Below, piece after piece: positions 14,231-22,725 of a DNA stretch of 64,000 bases (position 1 is its first letter; each line of letters opens with the position of its first letter). The DNA is from IMCC45349 sp047219225 (GTDB taxonomy: Bacteria; Bacteroidota; Bacteroidia; Flavobacteriales; Flavobacteriaceae). The stretch is from the NCBI RefSeq assembly GCF_047219225.1, contig NZ_CP178208.1, positions 248,001 through 312,000 on the forward strand, in the 5' to 3' direction. A program made the position numbers and the translations under genes. The notes under the pieces were generated by a model. It was not told where the DNA came from. It ran no database searches and worked only from the letters and a program-made list of their open reading frames with translations.

Positions 14231-15464
14231 TGGTTTTATTTTTTTGCTTCTCCTCTATCCATCGTGACATAAACTTAGTACTCTGCATACTATGATGCTG
14301 CAACATAGCACCTGTAAAGTTTTGTAATCTATGTGCTTGCAAATTATCTTGTATTGCTTGAATATGGTTCAAAAAATTAGCTTTAAAAGCCTCCAATTGA
14401 AAACGTTTATCAACAACTGAAAACCCATTTTGCTGTGAGGCTACCCAAAGGTCTTTATTAGTATATAAATTAACTGCACTGTCAGCAATAGCTTCTGGAG
14501 TATCTACTACCAATCCATTAGCTTCTAAATTTCCAAACATACCTTCGGCAGCAATAGACGTCATAACACAAGGTGTACCATTTTGCATTGCGTCAACAAG
14601 CTTTCCTTTTAGTCCAGCTCCAAAACGTAAAGTAGCTAAACACACCTTAGCATGTTGCATGACTTGACTTACATCTTCAGCATATCCTTTAATATAAAAC
14701 CCTTCTTGAGGTTTATGTAATTGTGTTACTTTTTGGGAGGCATAAGCTCCATAAATATGTAACTCAGCTTTTGGTAATTGTTTCCTTATTAATGGCCAAA
14801 TGGTTTGCTTTAAATACAATACAGCATCGTAGTTAGGATTGTGTAAAAAGTTACCAATGGTTACAAAATGTGCTCGTGTCTCAAAATTGGGTAATTGGTT
14901 TGTTGCTTTGCTAGTTTCTTCTAATAAAAAAGGTAAGCAATACAGTAAACTGCTGTCTACTTTAAATTTATCTTGTAATAGCTGCACCTCTACTTCCGAA
15001 ATCATCAAACTAACATCACATCTATAAATACTCGCTATTTCTCGTTTAGCTATATCATTAAATAAGTAAGTATCATTAAAATCTTGGTTTGCTTTTATCG
15101 CTGCATGACGCCCTTTACGTAAACAATGTAAATCTTCGGTATCTAAAATACGTAAGGCATTTGGGCAATGTTCAGCAACCCTCCAACCAAATTGTTCTTC
15201 AATCATAAAACGATCAAACAACACAACATCTGGATTTAACTGTATTAAAAAGTCATCGAAACTTACATCGTTTAACGCAATTTCAGCCACAGAAACATCT
15301 ATGCTATGCAAATCAAAAGCGTTGGTACTATCGGTACACGTCGTTGCAAAGGTGACATTATATCCTTGAGATTGAAATAAGGAAATTAGTTGCAGCATTC
15401 TACTTCCAGCTGCTGATGATTTTGGTTCTGGATACACAAAACCAATAACTAAAAGTGTTTTCAT
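14217..15464 (-). CDS. Glycosyltransferase, GT4-like
   Basis: 415 residues, no signal peptide. GT-B fold: the first half begins TLLVIGFVYPEPKSSAAGSR, with a DxD-like RILDTEDLHCLRKGRHAAIK region, and the second half has the donor-binding pattern FGAGLKGKLVDAMQNGTPCV, where GT4 enzymes hold the nucleotide sugar. It likely transfers a sugar to a surface polysaccharide or protein glycan; acceptor unknown. It lies between a heme-binding protein gene (5 bp upstream) and the overlapping cupin gene, a three-gene minus-strand unit. Confidence 0.8.
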   Translation of the reverse strand: MKTLLVIGFVYPEPKSSAAGSRMLQLISLFQSQGYNVTFATTCTDSTNAFDLHSIDVSVAEIALNDVSFDDFLIQLNPDVVLFDRFMIEEQFGWRVAEHCPNALRILDTEDLHCLRKGRHAAIKANQDFNDTYLFNDIAKREIASIYRCDVSLMISEVEVQLLQDKFKVDSSLLYCLPFLLEETSKATNQLPNFETRAHFVTIGNFLHNPNYDAVLYLKQTIWPLIRKQLPKAELHIYGAYASQKVTQLHKPQEGFYIKGYAEDVSQVMQHAKVCLATLRFGAGLKGKLVDAMQNGTPCVMTSIAAEGMFGNLEANGLVVDTPEAIADSAVNLYTNKDLWVASQQNGFSVVDKRFQLEAFKANFLNHIQAIQDNLQAHRLQNFTGAMLQHHSMQSTKFMSRWIEEKQKNKTNEAN

Positions 15465-15469
15465 TAAAA

Positions 15470-15943
15470 CTATTGAGCAGCTTTTTGTTTAGCATACATG
15501 GCACGTACCTCTTTAGCCCAAGCCAATACACTTTGTATTTGTGCATCGCTTAATTTGGCATCGCTATGCGTCCAAGTATATGAATCTAATGGCATAGACT
15601 TATCTTCAACCATTTCTATAAGTTCATCAAACTTATGGTCTTTTTTCTTTAAAGAAGCTCCTTCCCATTTAGACACATTAAAATGTTTTGTTCCATGTTT
15701 TACATGATCTGCCATCCAATAATTAACTGGTGTAATGCTACTGTACCAAGGATAACGTGTGTGATCGCTATGACAATCAAAACAGGCTTGTTTTAAAATT
15801 AGTTTGACATCCTCAGGAGGATTTGTTTCAGCTAAAAATGGTTCTATACTTGCTAGATCACCTTCATTTTTTTCTGGTCCAAAAAATTGAGCAATTACAA
15901 AAACTACTAATAAAAGCAACAGTATTTTTTTAAGAATCTTCAT
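15470..15943 (-). CDS. Exported heme-binding domain protein
   Basis: 157 residues with an N-terminal membrane anchor or uncleaved signal (ILKKILLLLLVVFVIAQFF). A c-type heme motif CFDCH sits at about residues 54-58 within CFDCHSDHTRYPWYSSITPV, typical of the haem-binding-domain family (Haem_bd, PF14376) in Bacteroidota. It should sit in the periplasm facing electron-transfer or peroxide reactions. Upstream gene of the glycosyltransferase-cupin unit; a small palindrome TTTAGA-gt-TCTAAA lies at 15953-15966, just before its start. Confidence 0.85.
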   Translation of the reverse strand: MKILKKILLLLLVVFVIAQFFGPEKNEGDLASIEPFLAETNPPEDVKLILKQACFDCHSDHTRYPWYSSITPVNYWMADHVKHGTKHFNVSKWEGASLKKKDHKFDELIEMVEDKSMPLDSYTWTHSDAKLSDAQIQSVLAWAKEVRAMYAKQKAAQ

Positions 15944-15982
15944 TATTATTATTTTTAGAGTTCTAAATGTAATAAATAATTG

Positions 15983-16546
15983 ATGACTACGGAAGCTTTA
16001 TACAAGGAATTAAATTATGTAAATCACTCAAGAGAAAACCGTAAAAAATATGCAAATTTAGTGATTAACAACCCTGAACTACTTCCTAAAGTAATGGATA
16101 TATTATTTACAGTTGATGACAAAGTTTCCTGTCGTGCTGCTTGGTTATTTGAATTTGTAGCTCGTGAAAAATTAGATGCTATACTACCTCATCTTGATAG
16201 GTTTACCACCGAAATGCATAAAGTACATCAAGATCCTGCAGTACGTCCTGTAGCTAAAGTTTGTGAGTATTTAACCGAAGCTTATTACCACAAACATAAT
16301 AATGCTACTAAGCATTCTTTAAAACCCGAACACAAAGAACGTATTATAGAGTTAAGTTTTGACTATATGATTACCGATCAAAAAATTGCAGCAAAAGCGT
16401 ACTCTATGAACACCTTATTTTTACTTGGTCAAGACTACGATTGGATACACCCTGAACTCATTACTATTTTAGAACAAGACTTTGCTGCTGGTAGTGCAGG
16501 ATTTAAAGCCAGAGCAAGACAATTGCTTAAAAAGTTGAAAAAGTAG
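15983..16546 (+). CDS. Helical protein of unknown function upstream of purB
   Basis: 187 residues from the ATG at 15983 (MTTEALYKELNYVNHSR); the frame opens one codon earlier with TTG. The protein is helical and HEAT-like: VDDKVSCRAAWLFEFVAR, IAAKAYSMNTLFLLGQDYDW. No catalytic motif was recognised. It is often annotated as adenylosuccinate lyase only because it sits next to purB; it has none of that enzyme's signatures. The gap to purB is 87 bp and holds a separate promoter. Confidence 0.7.
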   Translation: MTTEALYKELNYVNHSRENRKKYANLVINNPELLPKVMDILFTVDDKVSCRAAWLFEFVAREKLDAILPHLDRFTTEMHKVHQDPAVRPVAKVCEYLTEAYYHKHNNATKHSLKPEHKERIIELSFDYMITDQKIAAKAYSMNTLFLLGQDYDWIHPELITILEQDFAAGSAGFKARARQLLKKLKK

Positions 16547-16600
16547 GTGTTTTAGTTAAAAACTTCGAGTTTCAATTATAGGTCTTATGTTGAAAAGAAT

Positions 16601-16609
16601 TATCTTTGC
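16601..16609 (+). promoter_or_regulatory. -7 promoter element for purB
   Basis: TATCTTTGC fits TAnnTTTGC exactly and lies 25 bp before the purB ATG. No matching -33 TTG at the standard distance. Confidence 0.5.
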
Positions 16610-16633
16610 CACTTCTTAAAAACAACACAACCT

Positions 16634-17977
16634 ATGTCATTATCAATGCTTAATGCTATTTCGCCAATAGATGGCAGATACAGAAGTAAAACTGAAAGTT
16701 TAGCACCTTATTTTTCTGAAGAGGCTTTAATAAAATACCGCGTTCAAGTAGAAATTGAATATTTTATTGCACTTTGTGAAATCCCATTACCTCAACTAGA
16801 AAGCTTTGATCAAGCTTTATTTGAAGATTTAAGAAAAATATACAAAGATTTTTCGGCTGAAGATGCAACAGCAATCAAAAACATTGAAAGTGTTACTAAC
16901 CACGATGTAAAAGCTGTTGAATACTTTATTAAAGAGAAGTTTGATGCTTTAAATATTTCTGAATATAAAGAGTTTATTCACTTTGGATTGACATCTCAAG
17001 ATATAAATAACACAGCTGTACCTTTAAGTATTAAAGAAGCTATGAACGATGTATATGTTCCAGAATACTTTAGTGTTTTAGAACGTTTACAAGAACTTGC
17101 TATTGAGTGGAAAGACGTATCTATGTTAGCACGTACTCATGGACAACCAGCTTCTCCTACACGTTTAGGAAAAGAAATAGAAGTATTTATAGTACGTTTA
17201 AAAGAGCAATTTAATTTATTAAACGATATACCAAGTGCTGCTAAGTTTGGTGGTGCAACTGGTAACTTTAATGCACACCATGTTGCTTACCCAAATATTG
17301 ATTGGAAAGCTTTTGGAAGCAAATTTGTACAAGAAAAATTAGGTCTTTACCATTCTTTTCCAACAACGCAAATTGAGCATTACGACCATATGGCTGCTTT
17401 ATTTGATTGCTTAAAACGTATCAATACAATTATTATTGATTTAGATCGTGATGTATGGACATACGTATCTATGGATTACTTTAAGCAAAAGATTAAAAAA
17501 GGTGAAGTCGGTAGTTCGGCAATGCCACATAAAGTAAATCCTATTGATTTTGAAAACAGTGAAGGAAACTTAGGAATTGCTAATGCTGTATTTGAGCATT
17601 TATCGGCAAAACTACCTATTTCAAGATTACAACGTGATTTAACAGATAGTACTGTATTACGTAATGTTGGTGTACCATTTGGTCATACTTTAATTGGTTT
17701 TAAATCGACTTTAAAAGGGTTAAATAAATTATTACTAAACGACGCTAAGTTTGCTGAAGATTTAGAAAATAACTGGGCTGTTGTTGCCGAAGCTATTCAA
17801 ACCATTTTACGTCGTGAGGCTTATCCAAACCCTTATGAAGCATTAAAAGGTTTAACACGTACCAACGAAGCAATTACGCAAAGTTCTATTTCTAATTTTA
17901 TTGATACATTAGAGGTTAATGATGCAATTAAAACAGAACTAAAAGCAATAACTCCAGCTAACTATACTGGAATATAA
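16634..17977 (+). CDS. purB: Adenylosuccinate lyase
   Basis: 447 residues, the usual length. It cleaves SAICAR to AICAR and adenylosuccinate to AMP in purine synthesis. Fumarase/aspartase-superfamily signatures are clear: LTSQDINNTA, the catalytic-His region ARTHGQPASPTRLGKE (around residue 160-175) and the mobile signature loop GSSAMPHKVNPIDFEN (near 294-309). The ATG at 16634 gives the standard N-terminus MSLSMLNAISPIDGRYRSKT. A 61-residue membrane protein gene follows 5 bp downstream, in the same transcript, ending in a terminator. Confidence 0.97.
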   Translation: MSLSMLNAISPIDGRYRSKTESLAPYFSEEALIKYRVQVEIEYFIALCEIPLPQLESFDQALFEDLRKIYKDFSAEDATAIKNIESVTNHDVKAVEYFIKEKFDALNISEYKEFIHFGLTSQDINNTAVPLSIKEAMNDVYVPEYFSVLERLQELAIEWKDVSMLARTHGQPASPTRLGKEIEVFIVRLKEQFNLLNDIPSAAKFGGATGNFNAHHVAYPNIDWKAFGSKFVQEKLGLYHSFPTTQIEHYDHMAALFDCLKRINTIIIDLDRDVWTYVSMDYFKQKIKKGEVGSSAMPHKVNPIDFENSEGNLGIANAVFEHLSAKLPISRLQRDLTDSTVLRNVGVPFGHTLIGFKSTLKGLNKLLLNDAKFAEDLENNWAVVAEAIQTILRREAYPNPYEALKGLTRTNEAITQSSISNFIDTLEVNDAIKTELKAITPANYTGI

Positions 17978-17982
17978 TTTAA

Positions 17983-18168
17983 ATGAACGATAAAATATCT
18001 TTATTAGCATGTGCATTACTCACTATTGGTTTTGTAGTGAGTGGCTTGTTAGACATACTAGATAATCTAGTTGTTAGAGCACTACTCTTTGCTGGATATT
18101 TTATTATTGTTTTCAATATTATTATTGTAAAATCTAAGGACGAAGACAAAAAAAACCTGCCAGATTAG
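17983..18168 (+). CDS. Small two-helix membrane protein
   Basis: 61 residues, two transmembrane helices (LLACALLTIGFVVSGLLDIL and ALLFAGYFIIVFNIIIVK) and a charged C-terminal tail. It starts 5 bp after purB and is presumably co-transcribed. The last codons and the TAG stop are part of the terminator hairpin, so the tail sequence KNLPD is constrained by RNA structure. Function unknown. Confidence 0.75.
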   Translation: MNDKISLLACALLTIGFVVSGLLDILDNLVVRALLFAGYFIIVFNIIIVKSKDEDKKNLPD

Positions 18169-18177
18169 GCAGGTTTT
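18152..18177 (+). terminator. Intrinsic terminator overlapping the stop codon after purB
   Basis: AAAACCTGCC (18152-18161), loop AGATTA, GGCAGGTTTT (18168-18177): a 10-bp perfect stem followed by TTTT and more T. The stop TAG lies at 18166-18168, in the loop and first stem base. It ends the purB transcript. Confidence 0.85.
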
Positions 18178-18235
18178 CTTTTTCATTAACATTTTTACTT
18201 CTGTTATTTGACTACATGAAGTTAATGTAGATATA

Positions 18236-18781
18236 TTATTTAAAGAAGTCCATAAACTCCTCTACTTTGTTTTCATCAGAACTCATGTTTCCAATCACAT
18301 CTCCAAGTTTCATGATTTTTGCTGGATCCATATCATCTCCTAAAACTCTTATTAAAGCAAATCCTCTATCATTAGCATTACCAAAAACGATAAGCTCATC
18401 AATCAAATTACCATCACCAATATACTTTACTACAAATTTACCATCAGTAGCATTACCTCCACGCATTAGCTCTTCGTACTTTTCATTTTTTAAAATGACT
18501 TTTACTTTTGCTAATTCTGCTTTATAATCTTCTGCATTATCAGTTCCAAGTGTATACGCTAACATGTTTAACTTATCTATCGAGTCATAAGCTTCTTGTT
18601 GTTCTGGCGTTAACTCTACATTTTCAATATCCACAAAACTAATTGGAATATCTACAGATATAAAGTTTGGTGTTTCTTGATTATCTACAAAGTAAGTTTG
18701 TAAAGTCTCTCCTTGGTTACAGCTTGTTAAAACCGTAACCAAAAGGATTGACATGATTATATTTTTGATTGATGTACTCAT
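18236..18781 (-). CDS. DUF4252-family lipoprotein
   Basis: 181 residues. Lipoprotein signal with Cys21 (VTVLTSCNQ). The body fits DUF4252: KAELAKVKVILKNEKYEELM, DGKFVVKYIGDGNLIDELIV, IGNMSSDENKVEEFMDFFK. It is a paralogue of the next gene upstream (18807-19379), which it follows by 25 bp. Last gene in the sigma-factor operon. No biochemical function is known for the family, which is frequently encoded beside ECF sigma factors in Bacteroidota. Confidence 0.8.
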   Translation of the reverse strand: MSTSIKNIIMSILLVTVLTSCNQGETLQTYFVDNQETPNFISVDIPISFVDIENVELTPEQQEAYDSIDKLNMLAYTLGTDNAEDYKAELAKVKVILKNEKYEELMRGGNATDGKFVVKYIGDGNLIDELIVFGNANDRGFALIRVLGDDMDPAKIMKLGDVIGNMSSDENKVEEFMDFFK

Positions 18782-18806
18782 TATAATTGTTGGTTATCTA
18801 TTGTTA

Positions 18807-19379
18807 TTAGTTTTGCTTTTCTCCAGCTTTCTCTAAATGCTTTCCTCCTGGTACATTCATTTGACTAGTAAGCTTAGATACTTGACGTAAGTCGATATCT
18901 CCTGTTAACGATAATAATACAGTTTCTATTTCACGTTTCTTACCATTAATTACAATATCTTCATTTTTTGTTACTTCTTTTAAACCTGTTACGAACATTA
19001 ATAGTTCTTTTACATGGTTTTCATCTTTACCTTCTTTTACGTAAAACTTAACCGTTTGGTCTCCATCTTTAATACGCATTAATTCTTCTAAGCTTGAGTT
19101 TCTTAAGTATTTAGCTACATCTGCTTTCATCTCTCCAGCTACTTTAGCATCTCCAGTAGTTAATACTTTAAGACTTTTTAAACTCTTTACCATATTAATA
19201 AATTGGTCTGCTTCTGGATCGTCTGTTTCAACATCTATTTGTGCTAACATGCTAAACATTTTTTGGTTTACCACTACAGATGTTACAACTTCTAAATCTT
19301 CGTACTTATCGAATAAGCTTTGACCGAAAGACATTATTGGTGCTACTACTATTGCTATTATTAATACTAACTTCTTCAT
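18807..19379 (-). CDS. DUF4252-family exported protein
   Basis: 190 residues with a signal peptide (VLIIAIVVAPIMSFGQ). Like its neighbour it has the DUF4252 pattern: SLFDKYEDLEVVTSVVVNQK, MKADVAKYLRNSSLEELMRI, DGDQTVKFYVKEGKDENHVK. It lacks the lipobox, so it should be soluble in the periplasm. Third gene of the operon that begins with an ECF sigma factor (20396). It could be a sensor or an output of that pathway. Confidence 0.8.
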   Translation of the reverse strand: MKKLVLIIAIVVAPIMSFGQSLFDKYEDLEVVTSVVVNQKMFSMLAQIDVETDDPEADQFINMVKSLKSLKVLTTGDAKVAGEMKADVAKYLRNSSLEELMRIKDGDQTVKFYVKEGKDENHVKELLMFVTGLKEVTKNEDIVINGKKREIETVLLSLTGDIDLRQVSKLTSQMNVPGGKHLEKAGEKQN

Positions 19380-19402
19380 GTTTACTTGTTTTAATTATTT
19401 TG

Positions 19403-19900
19403 TTACTTGTTTTTAAAAATTTTGTTTGTTGTGTTCGAAAACTCACCTAAATAAGCAATGTTTTCTGTGCCTTTATCTAAAGAGGTAGACATTAAACCTA
19501 GAGTATTGATATTATCTTTACTCTTATTAAAATTTGATGATAATAAGTTAAATGCTTCTACTGTTTGATTATAAGCTAATAACTGCTCATCATTTAATTG
19601 ACCTTCAATTGATTTTGAAGAATTCCCAACTTGAGTGTAAATCCCAAACATTAGAACTGCTACTGCTGCAACCGAAATCCATCTATACAAATTGATTGTC
19701 TTCTTAGGTTTTAGAGGAACGTCTTTAGTGTATTGTTCTTTTTGGGTTTGCAAAAAATACGTAAACATTGGTTTATACATTTCTAAGTGTGGCGCTACAG
19801 TTTCTTGCGAAAAATAGTCTTTTAACTGCTGCTCTTCTTGCAATGTTGTTTCTGCGTTTTCGTACTTTTCTAAAAGTTGTTCTATATTATCTAACACCAT
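19403..19900 (-). CDS. Probable anti-sigma factor (single-pass membrane protein)
   Basis: 165 residues. A cytosolic N-terminal part (about 1-70, acidic, helical), one transmembrane helix (WISVAAVAVLMFGIYTQVG, near 74-93) and a periplasmic tail. The order matches anti-sigma factors of ECF systems, and the gene overlaps the sigma gene by 14 bp, so the products are made together. The zinc anti-sigma motif HxxxCxxC is absent. Role inferred from position and topology. Confidence 0.65.
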   Translation of the reverse strand: MVLDNIEQLLEKYENAETTLQEEQQLKDYFSQETVAPHLEMYKPMFTYFLQTQKEQYTKDVPLKPKKTINLYRWISVAAVAVLMFGIYTQVGNSSKSIEGQLNDEQLLAYNQTVEAFNLLSSNFNKSKDNINTLGLMSTSLDKGTENIAYLGEFSNTTNKIFKNK

Positions 19901-20396
19901 AACTGTGGGTTTTAGTTAATTTTTCTCTTAATGTTTTTCTTGCTCTTGACAGTGCTACTCTAATAGCTGTTTGATTCATATCTAACATTTTTGCTATTTC
20001 TTCAAAGTCGTACTGCTCTATATCTCGAAGCTGCAATATTATTTTTTGCTGCTCTGGTAATTCTTCCATGATTTTAGAAACCCAATCTACACTATCGTTT
20101 AGCTCTACCTGTTTCTGTAATGACACATTTTTGTCTTGATAATTACTGTGCACAATTTTTAAATTTTGTGCGTGTTTAGACTTTAATTTGTCTAGACAAA
20201 AGTTTTTAGTCATGGTCATAGAAAATGCTTCTACATTTTTGTATTCCTGAATTTTTTGTTTGTTGTTCCACAACTTCAACAAAATTTCTTGTGTGGCATC
20301 TTCGGCTTCTTCTTGAGAAACCAGTAACCGTTTTGCCAAACGAAATACTTTATCTTTAAAAGGCATTACTATGTTTAAAAACTCAGCCTGTGTCAT
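19887..20396 (-). CDS. ECF RNA polymerase sigma factor
   Basis: 169 residues, the size of group 4 sigma factors. Region 2: FKDKVFRLAKRLLVSQEEAE, DATQEILLKLWNNKQKIQEY (the DATQEI signature for core binding and -10 melting). Region 4: LPEQQKIILQLRDIEQYDFEE and the helix-turn-helix MLDMNQTAIRVALSRARKTL. First gene of an operon with a probable anti-sigma factor and two DUF4252 proteins. Divergent from the S41 peptidase gene, 152 bp away. In that gap TTGTTATTACGACGA and TTGTTACACGACAA form an imperfect direct repeat that could be the recognised promoter. Confidence 0.93.
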   Translation of the reverse strand: MTQAEFLNIVMPFKDKVFRLAKRLLVSQEEAEDATQEILLKLWNNKQKIQEYKNVEAFSMTMTKNFCLDKLKSKHAQNLKIVHSNYQDKNVSLQKQVELNDSVDWVSKIMEELPEQQKIILQLRDIEQYDFEEIAKMLDMNQTAIRVALSRARKTLREKLTKTHSYGVR

Positions 20397-20548
20397 TTTT
20401 TTAATTGGTTAGTTAAATAGCTTCTTATGTTGCTATTTGTTATTACGACGAGGTACTTTAAATTTTGTTACACGACAATTAAAATAATTTTTATTTTACA
20501 ATAATGTAATTAACTTTAGAGTTTAAAGACAAACAAAAAAAGCAAACT

Positions 20549-21988
20549 ATGAAATTAAGAATAAAAGCTGTCTTTGTATTAATTGTATTAGGATTAACCT
20601 ACAGTTGTTTTGAAGATAATGATGATAATGCAATTTCTGCAAGTGAAATAAAAGATTTTGTATGGAAAGGCATGAATGCCGTTTACTTATATAAGCAAAA
20701 CATACCAGATTTGGCTAATGATAGATTTTCTTCTAACAATGAATATGCAACATATTTAAATTCTTTTTCTACACCTGAGAGTTTATTTGAAAGCTTAATA
20801 TACGAACGACAAACAGTAGATAGGTTTAGTTGGATTACTAATGATTACATTGCTTTAGAAGAACAATTATCTGGAGGTCTAAACTTTAGTAATGGTATGG
20901 AAGCTAACCTATATCTTGTTCCAGGTAGTATAACTGAATTATATGGTGTAGTAAGGTTAGTTTTACCAGGAAGTAATGCAGATAATCAAGGCTTAGAACG
21001 TGGTCAAATTTTTGACAAAGTAGATGGTGTTACGTTAACACTTGAAAATTGGAGACAATTAATTAGTGGTGATTCTTTTACCTTAAACTTAGCAAACTAT
21101 AATGATAATGGTACTGAAGATACTGATGATGACTCATTAGAGTCAACTACAGACACTGTTAATCTAACTAAAACATCTTATACAGAAAATCCAGTTTACT
21201 TATCTGATATTTTTCAAGTAGATGGTGAAAACGTAGGTTATTTAGTTTACAATGGTTTTACACCTGCTTATGATTCGCAATTAAATGCTGTTTTTGGAGA
21301 TTTTGCAGCAAATAATGTACAACATTTAATATTAGACTTGCGCTACAATCCAGGAGGTAATGTTGGAACAGCTACTGCTTTGGGAAGTATGGTTACTGGA
21401 CAATTTAATGGTGATGTGTTTGCTAAACTTAATTATAATGATGAATTAGCAGGCAATAATTCTGAGTATTTATTCTCTAATACGTTGGAAAATGGAAATA
21501 CTATCAACAACTTAAACTTAAATAAGGTTTATGTATTAACTACTGGTAGTTCAGCATCAGCAAGCGAAATGATTATAAATAGTTTACGAGCACATATGGA
21601 TCAAGTCATTCAAATAGGAACCACAACAACAGGTAAGTCACAAGCCTCAGTTACTATTTATGACTCACCAAATTTACAACGTGAAGGTGCTAATCCTAAT
21701 CATAACTATGCTATGCAACCTCTTATTGCTATAACAGTAAACAAATTTGATGAACAGGTACCTTCATCTGGATTAGTACCAACAATTGCTTTGGAAGAAG
21801 TATCTTATAATTATGGTACTTTAGGCGATGTAAACGAAACACTTCTTGCTGCTGCTTTAGCAGATATTGAAGGTTCTAGTAGACTGTCTATTCCTCAATT
21901 TAATTTTGAAGTTATTGGAGATAGCAATAAAACTGTTCCATTTTCAGATATAATGTATATTAAAAATTCTGTTTTTACTCAAGAATAG
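20549..21988 (+). CDS. S41-family (C-terminal processing) peptidase, lipoprotein
   Basis: 479 residues. Lipoprotein signal, Cys20 (GLTYSCFED). A PDZ-like segment lies near residues 110-200 (VRLVLPGSNADNQGLERGQI). The tail-specific-protease core follows: LILDLRYNPGGNVGTATALG, nucleophile Ser in TTGSSASASEM (about residues 331-341) and catalytic Lys in TTTGKSQAS (about 360). It should degrade or process proteins in the periplasm. The gene is followed after 27 bp by the ATP-pyrophosphatase gene, possibly on the same transcript. Confidence 0.9.
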   Translation: MKLRIKAVFVLIVLGLTYSCFEDNDDNAISASEIKDFVWKGMNAVYLYKQNIPDLANDRFSSNNEYATYLNSFSTPESLFESLIYERQTVDRFSWITNDYIALEEQLSGGLNFSNGMEANLYLVPGSITELYGVVRLVLPGSNADNQGLERGQIFDKVDGVTLTLENWRQLISGDSFTLNLANYNDNGTEDTDDDSLESTTDTVNLTKTSYTENPVYLSDIFQVDGENVGYLVYNGFTPAYDSQLNAVFGDFAANNVQHLILDLRYNPGGNVGTATALGSMVTGQFNGDVFAKLNYNDELAGNNSEYLFSNTLENGNTINNLNLNKVYVLTTGSSASASEMIINSLRAHMDQVIQIGTTTTGKSQASVTIYDSPNLQREGANPNHNYAMQPLIAITVNKFDEQVPSSGLVPTIALEEVSYNYGTLGDVNETLLAAALADIEGSSRLSIPQFNFEVIGDSNKTVPFSDIMYIKNSVFTQE

Positions 21989-22015
21989 TAGTATCTCCTT
22001 TTAGAGAAAACACAT

Positions 22016-22720
22016 ATGTCATATAAAACGTTTTTTAACTGGAGTACTGGTAAAGACTCTGCTTTAGCTTTGTATCATTTATTAAAAAACAAAAACTACA
22101 ATGTAGATACGTTAATTACTACAGTTAATAGTCACTATAACCGTGTGTCTATGCATGGGCTTCGTAATGAGCTCATGTATGCCCAAACTAAAGCAATAAA
22201 TACTCCTTTACAAGTTATAGAACTTCCTGAGCAACCAACCATGAAAACCTATGAAAGCACTATACATAAAGCGCTTTCAAAATTACAATCGGACGGTTTT
22301 ACACACAGTGCTTTTGGAGATATTTTTTTAGAAGACTTGAAAACATATAGAGAACAGCAATTAGCTACTTTAGGTTTTCAAGCCGTTTTCCCGCTATGGA
22401 AAAGGAACACAAAAGAATTATTAAATGAGTTTCTAGATTTAGGTTTTAAAACCATAGTAGTTGCTGCTAGCGCTAAATATTTTGACGATAGTTTTGTAGG
22501 CACTATTATTGATCATGATTTTATTGAAAATTTACCTGAAGATGTAGACCCTTGTGGTGAAAATGGTGAGTTTCATACTTTTTGCTTTGATGGACCAATA
22601 TTTAAACATCCAGTAAATTTCAACATTGGCGAAAAGATTTATAAATCATATAAAAATCCCGACTCTAAAGACAAGGCTTCGGAGTCGGGATTTTGGTTTG
22701 TTGATTTAATTCCTAAATAA
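22016..22720 (+). CDS. Dph6-like ATP pyrophosphatase (adenine nucleotide alpha-hydrolase family)
   Basis: 234 residues. The PP-loop SGGxDS is present in the variant FNWSTGKDSALALYHLL near residue 8-17, and the fold is that of COG2102 (diphthine-ammonia ligase family). The eukaryotic member completes diphthamide on EF2, which bacteria lack, so the substrate here must be something else. Features of the family such as GDIFLEDLKTYREQQLATLG and FHTFCFDGPIF are present. The gene converges on the BtuB-like receptor gene with a 5-bp gap, and a terminator-like hairpin lies within its 3' coding end. Confidence 0.85.
   Translation: MSYKTFFNWSTGKDSALALYHLLKNKNYNVDTLITTVNSHYNRVSMHGLRNELMYAQTKAINTPLQVIELPEQPTMKTYESTIHKALSKLQSDGFTHSAFGDIFLEDLKTYREQQLATLGFQAVFPLWKRNTKELLNEFLDLGFKTIVVAASAKYFDDSFVGTIIDHDFIENLPEDVDPCGENGEFHTFCFDGPIFKHPVNFNIGEKIYKSYKNPDSKDKASESGFWFVDLIPK
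22653..22694 (+). terminator. Terminator-like hairpin inside the 3' end of the Dph6-like gene
   Basis: AAAATCCCGACTC (22653-22665) and GAGTCGGGATTTT (22682-22694) form a 13-bp perfect stem with a 16-nt loop, followed by T-rich sequence. The gene's stop codon is 26 bp further on. It has the look of an intrinsic terminator in both orientations, so it may serve the convergent receptor gene too, whose end is at 22726. Confidence 0.6.
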
Positions 22721-22725
22721 AAATC

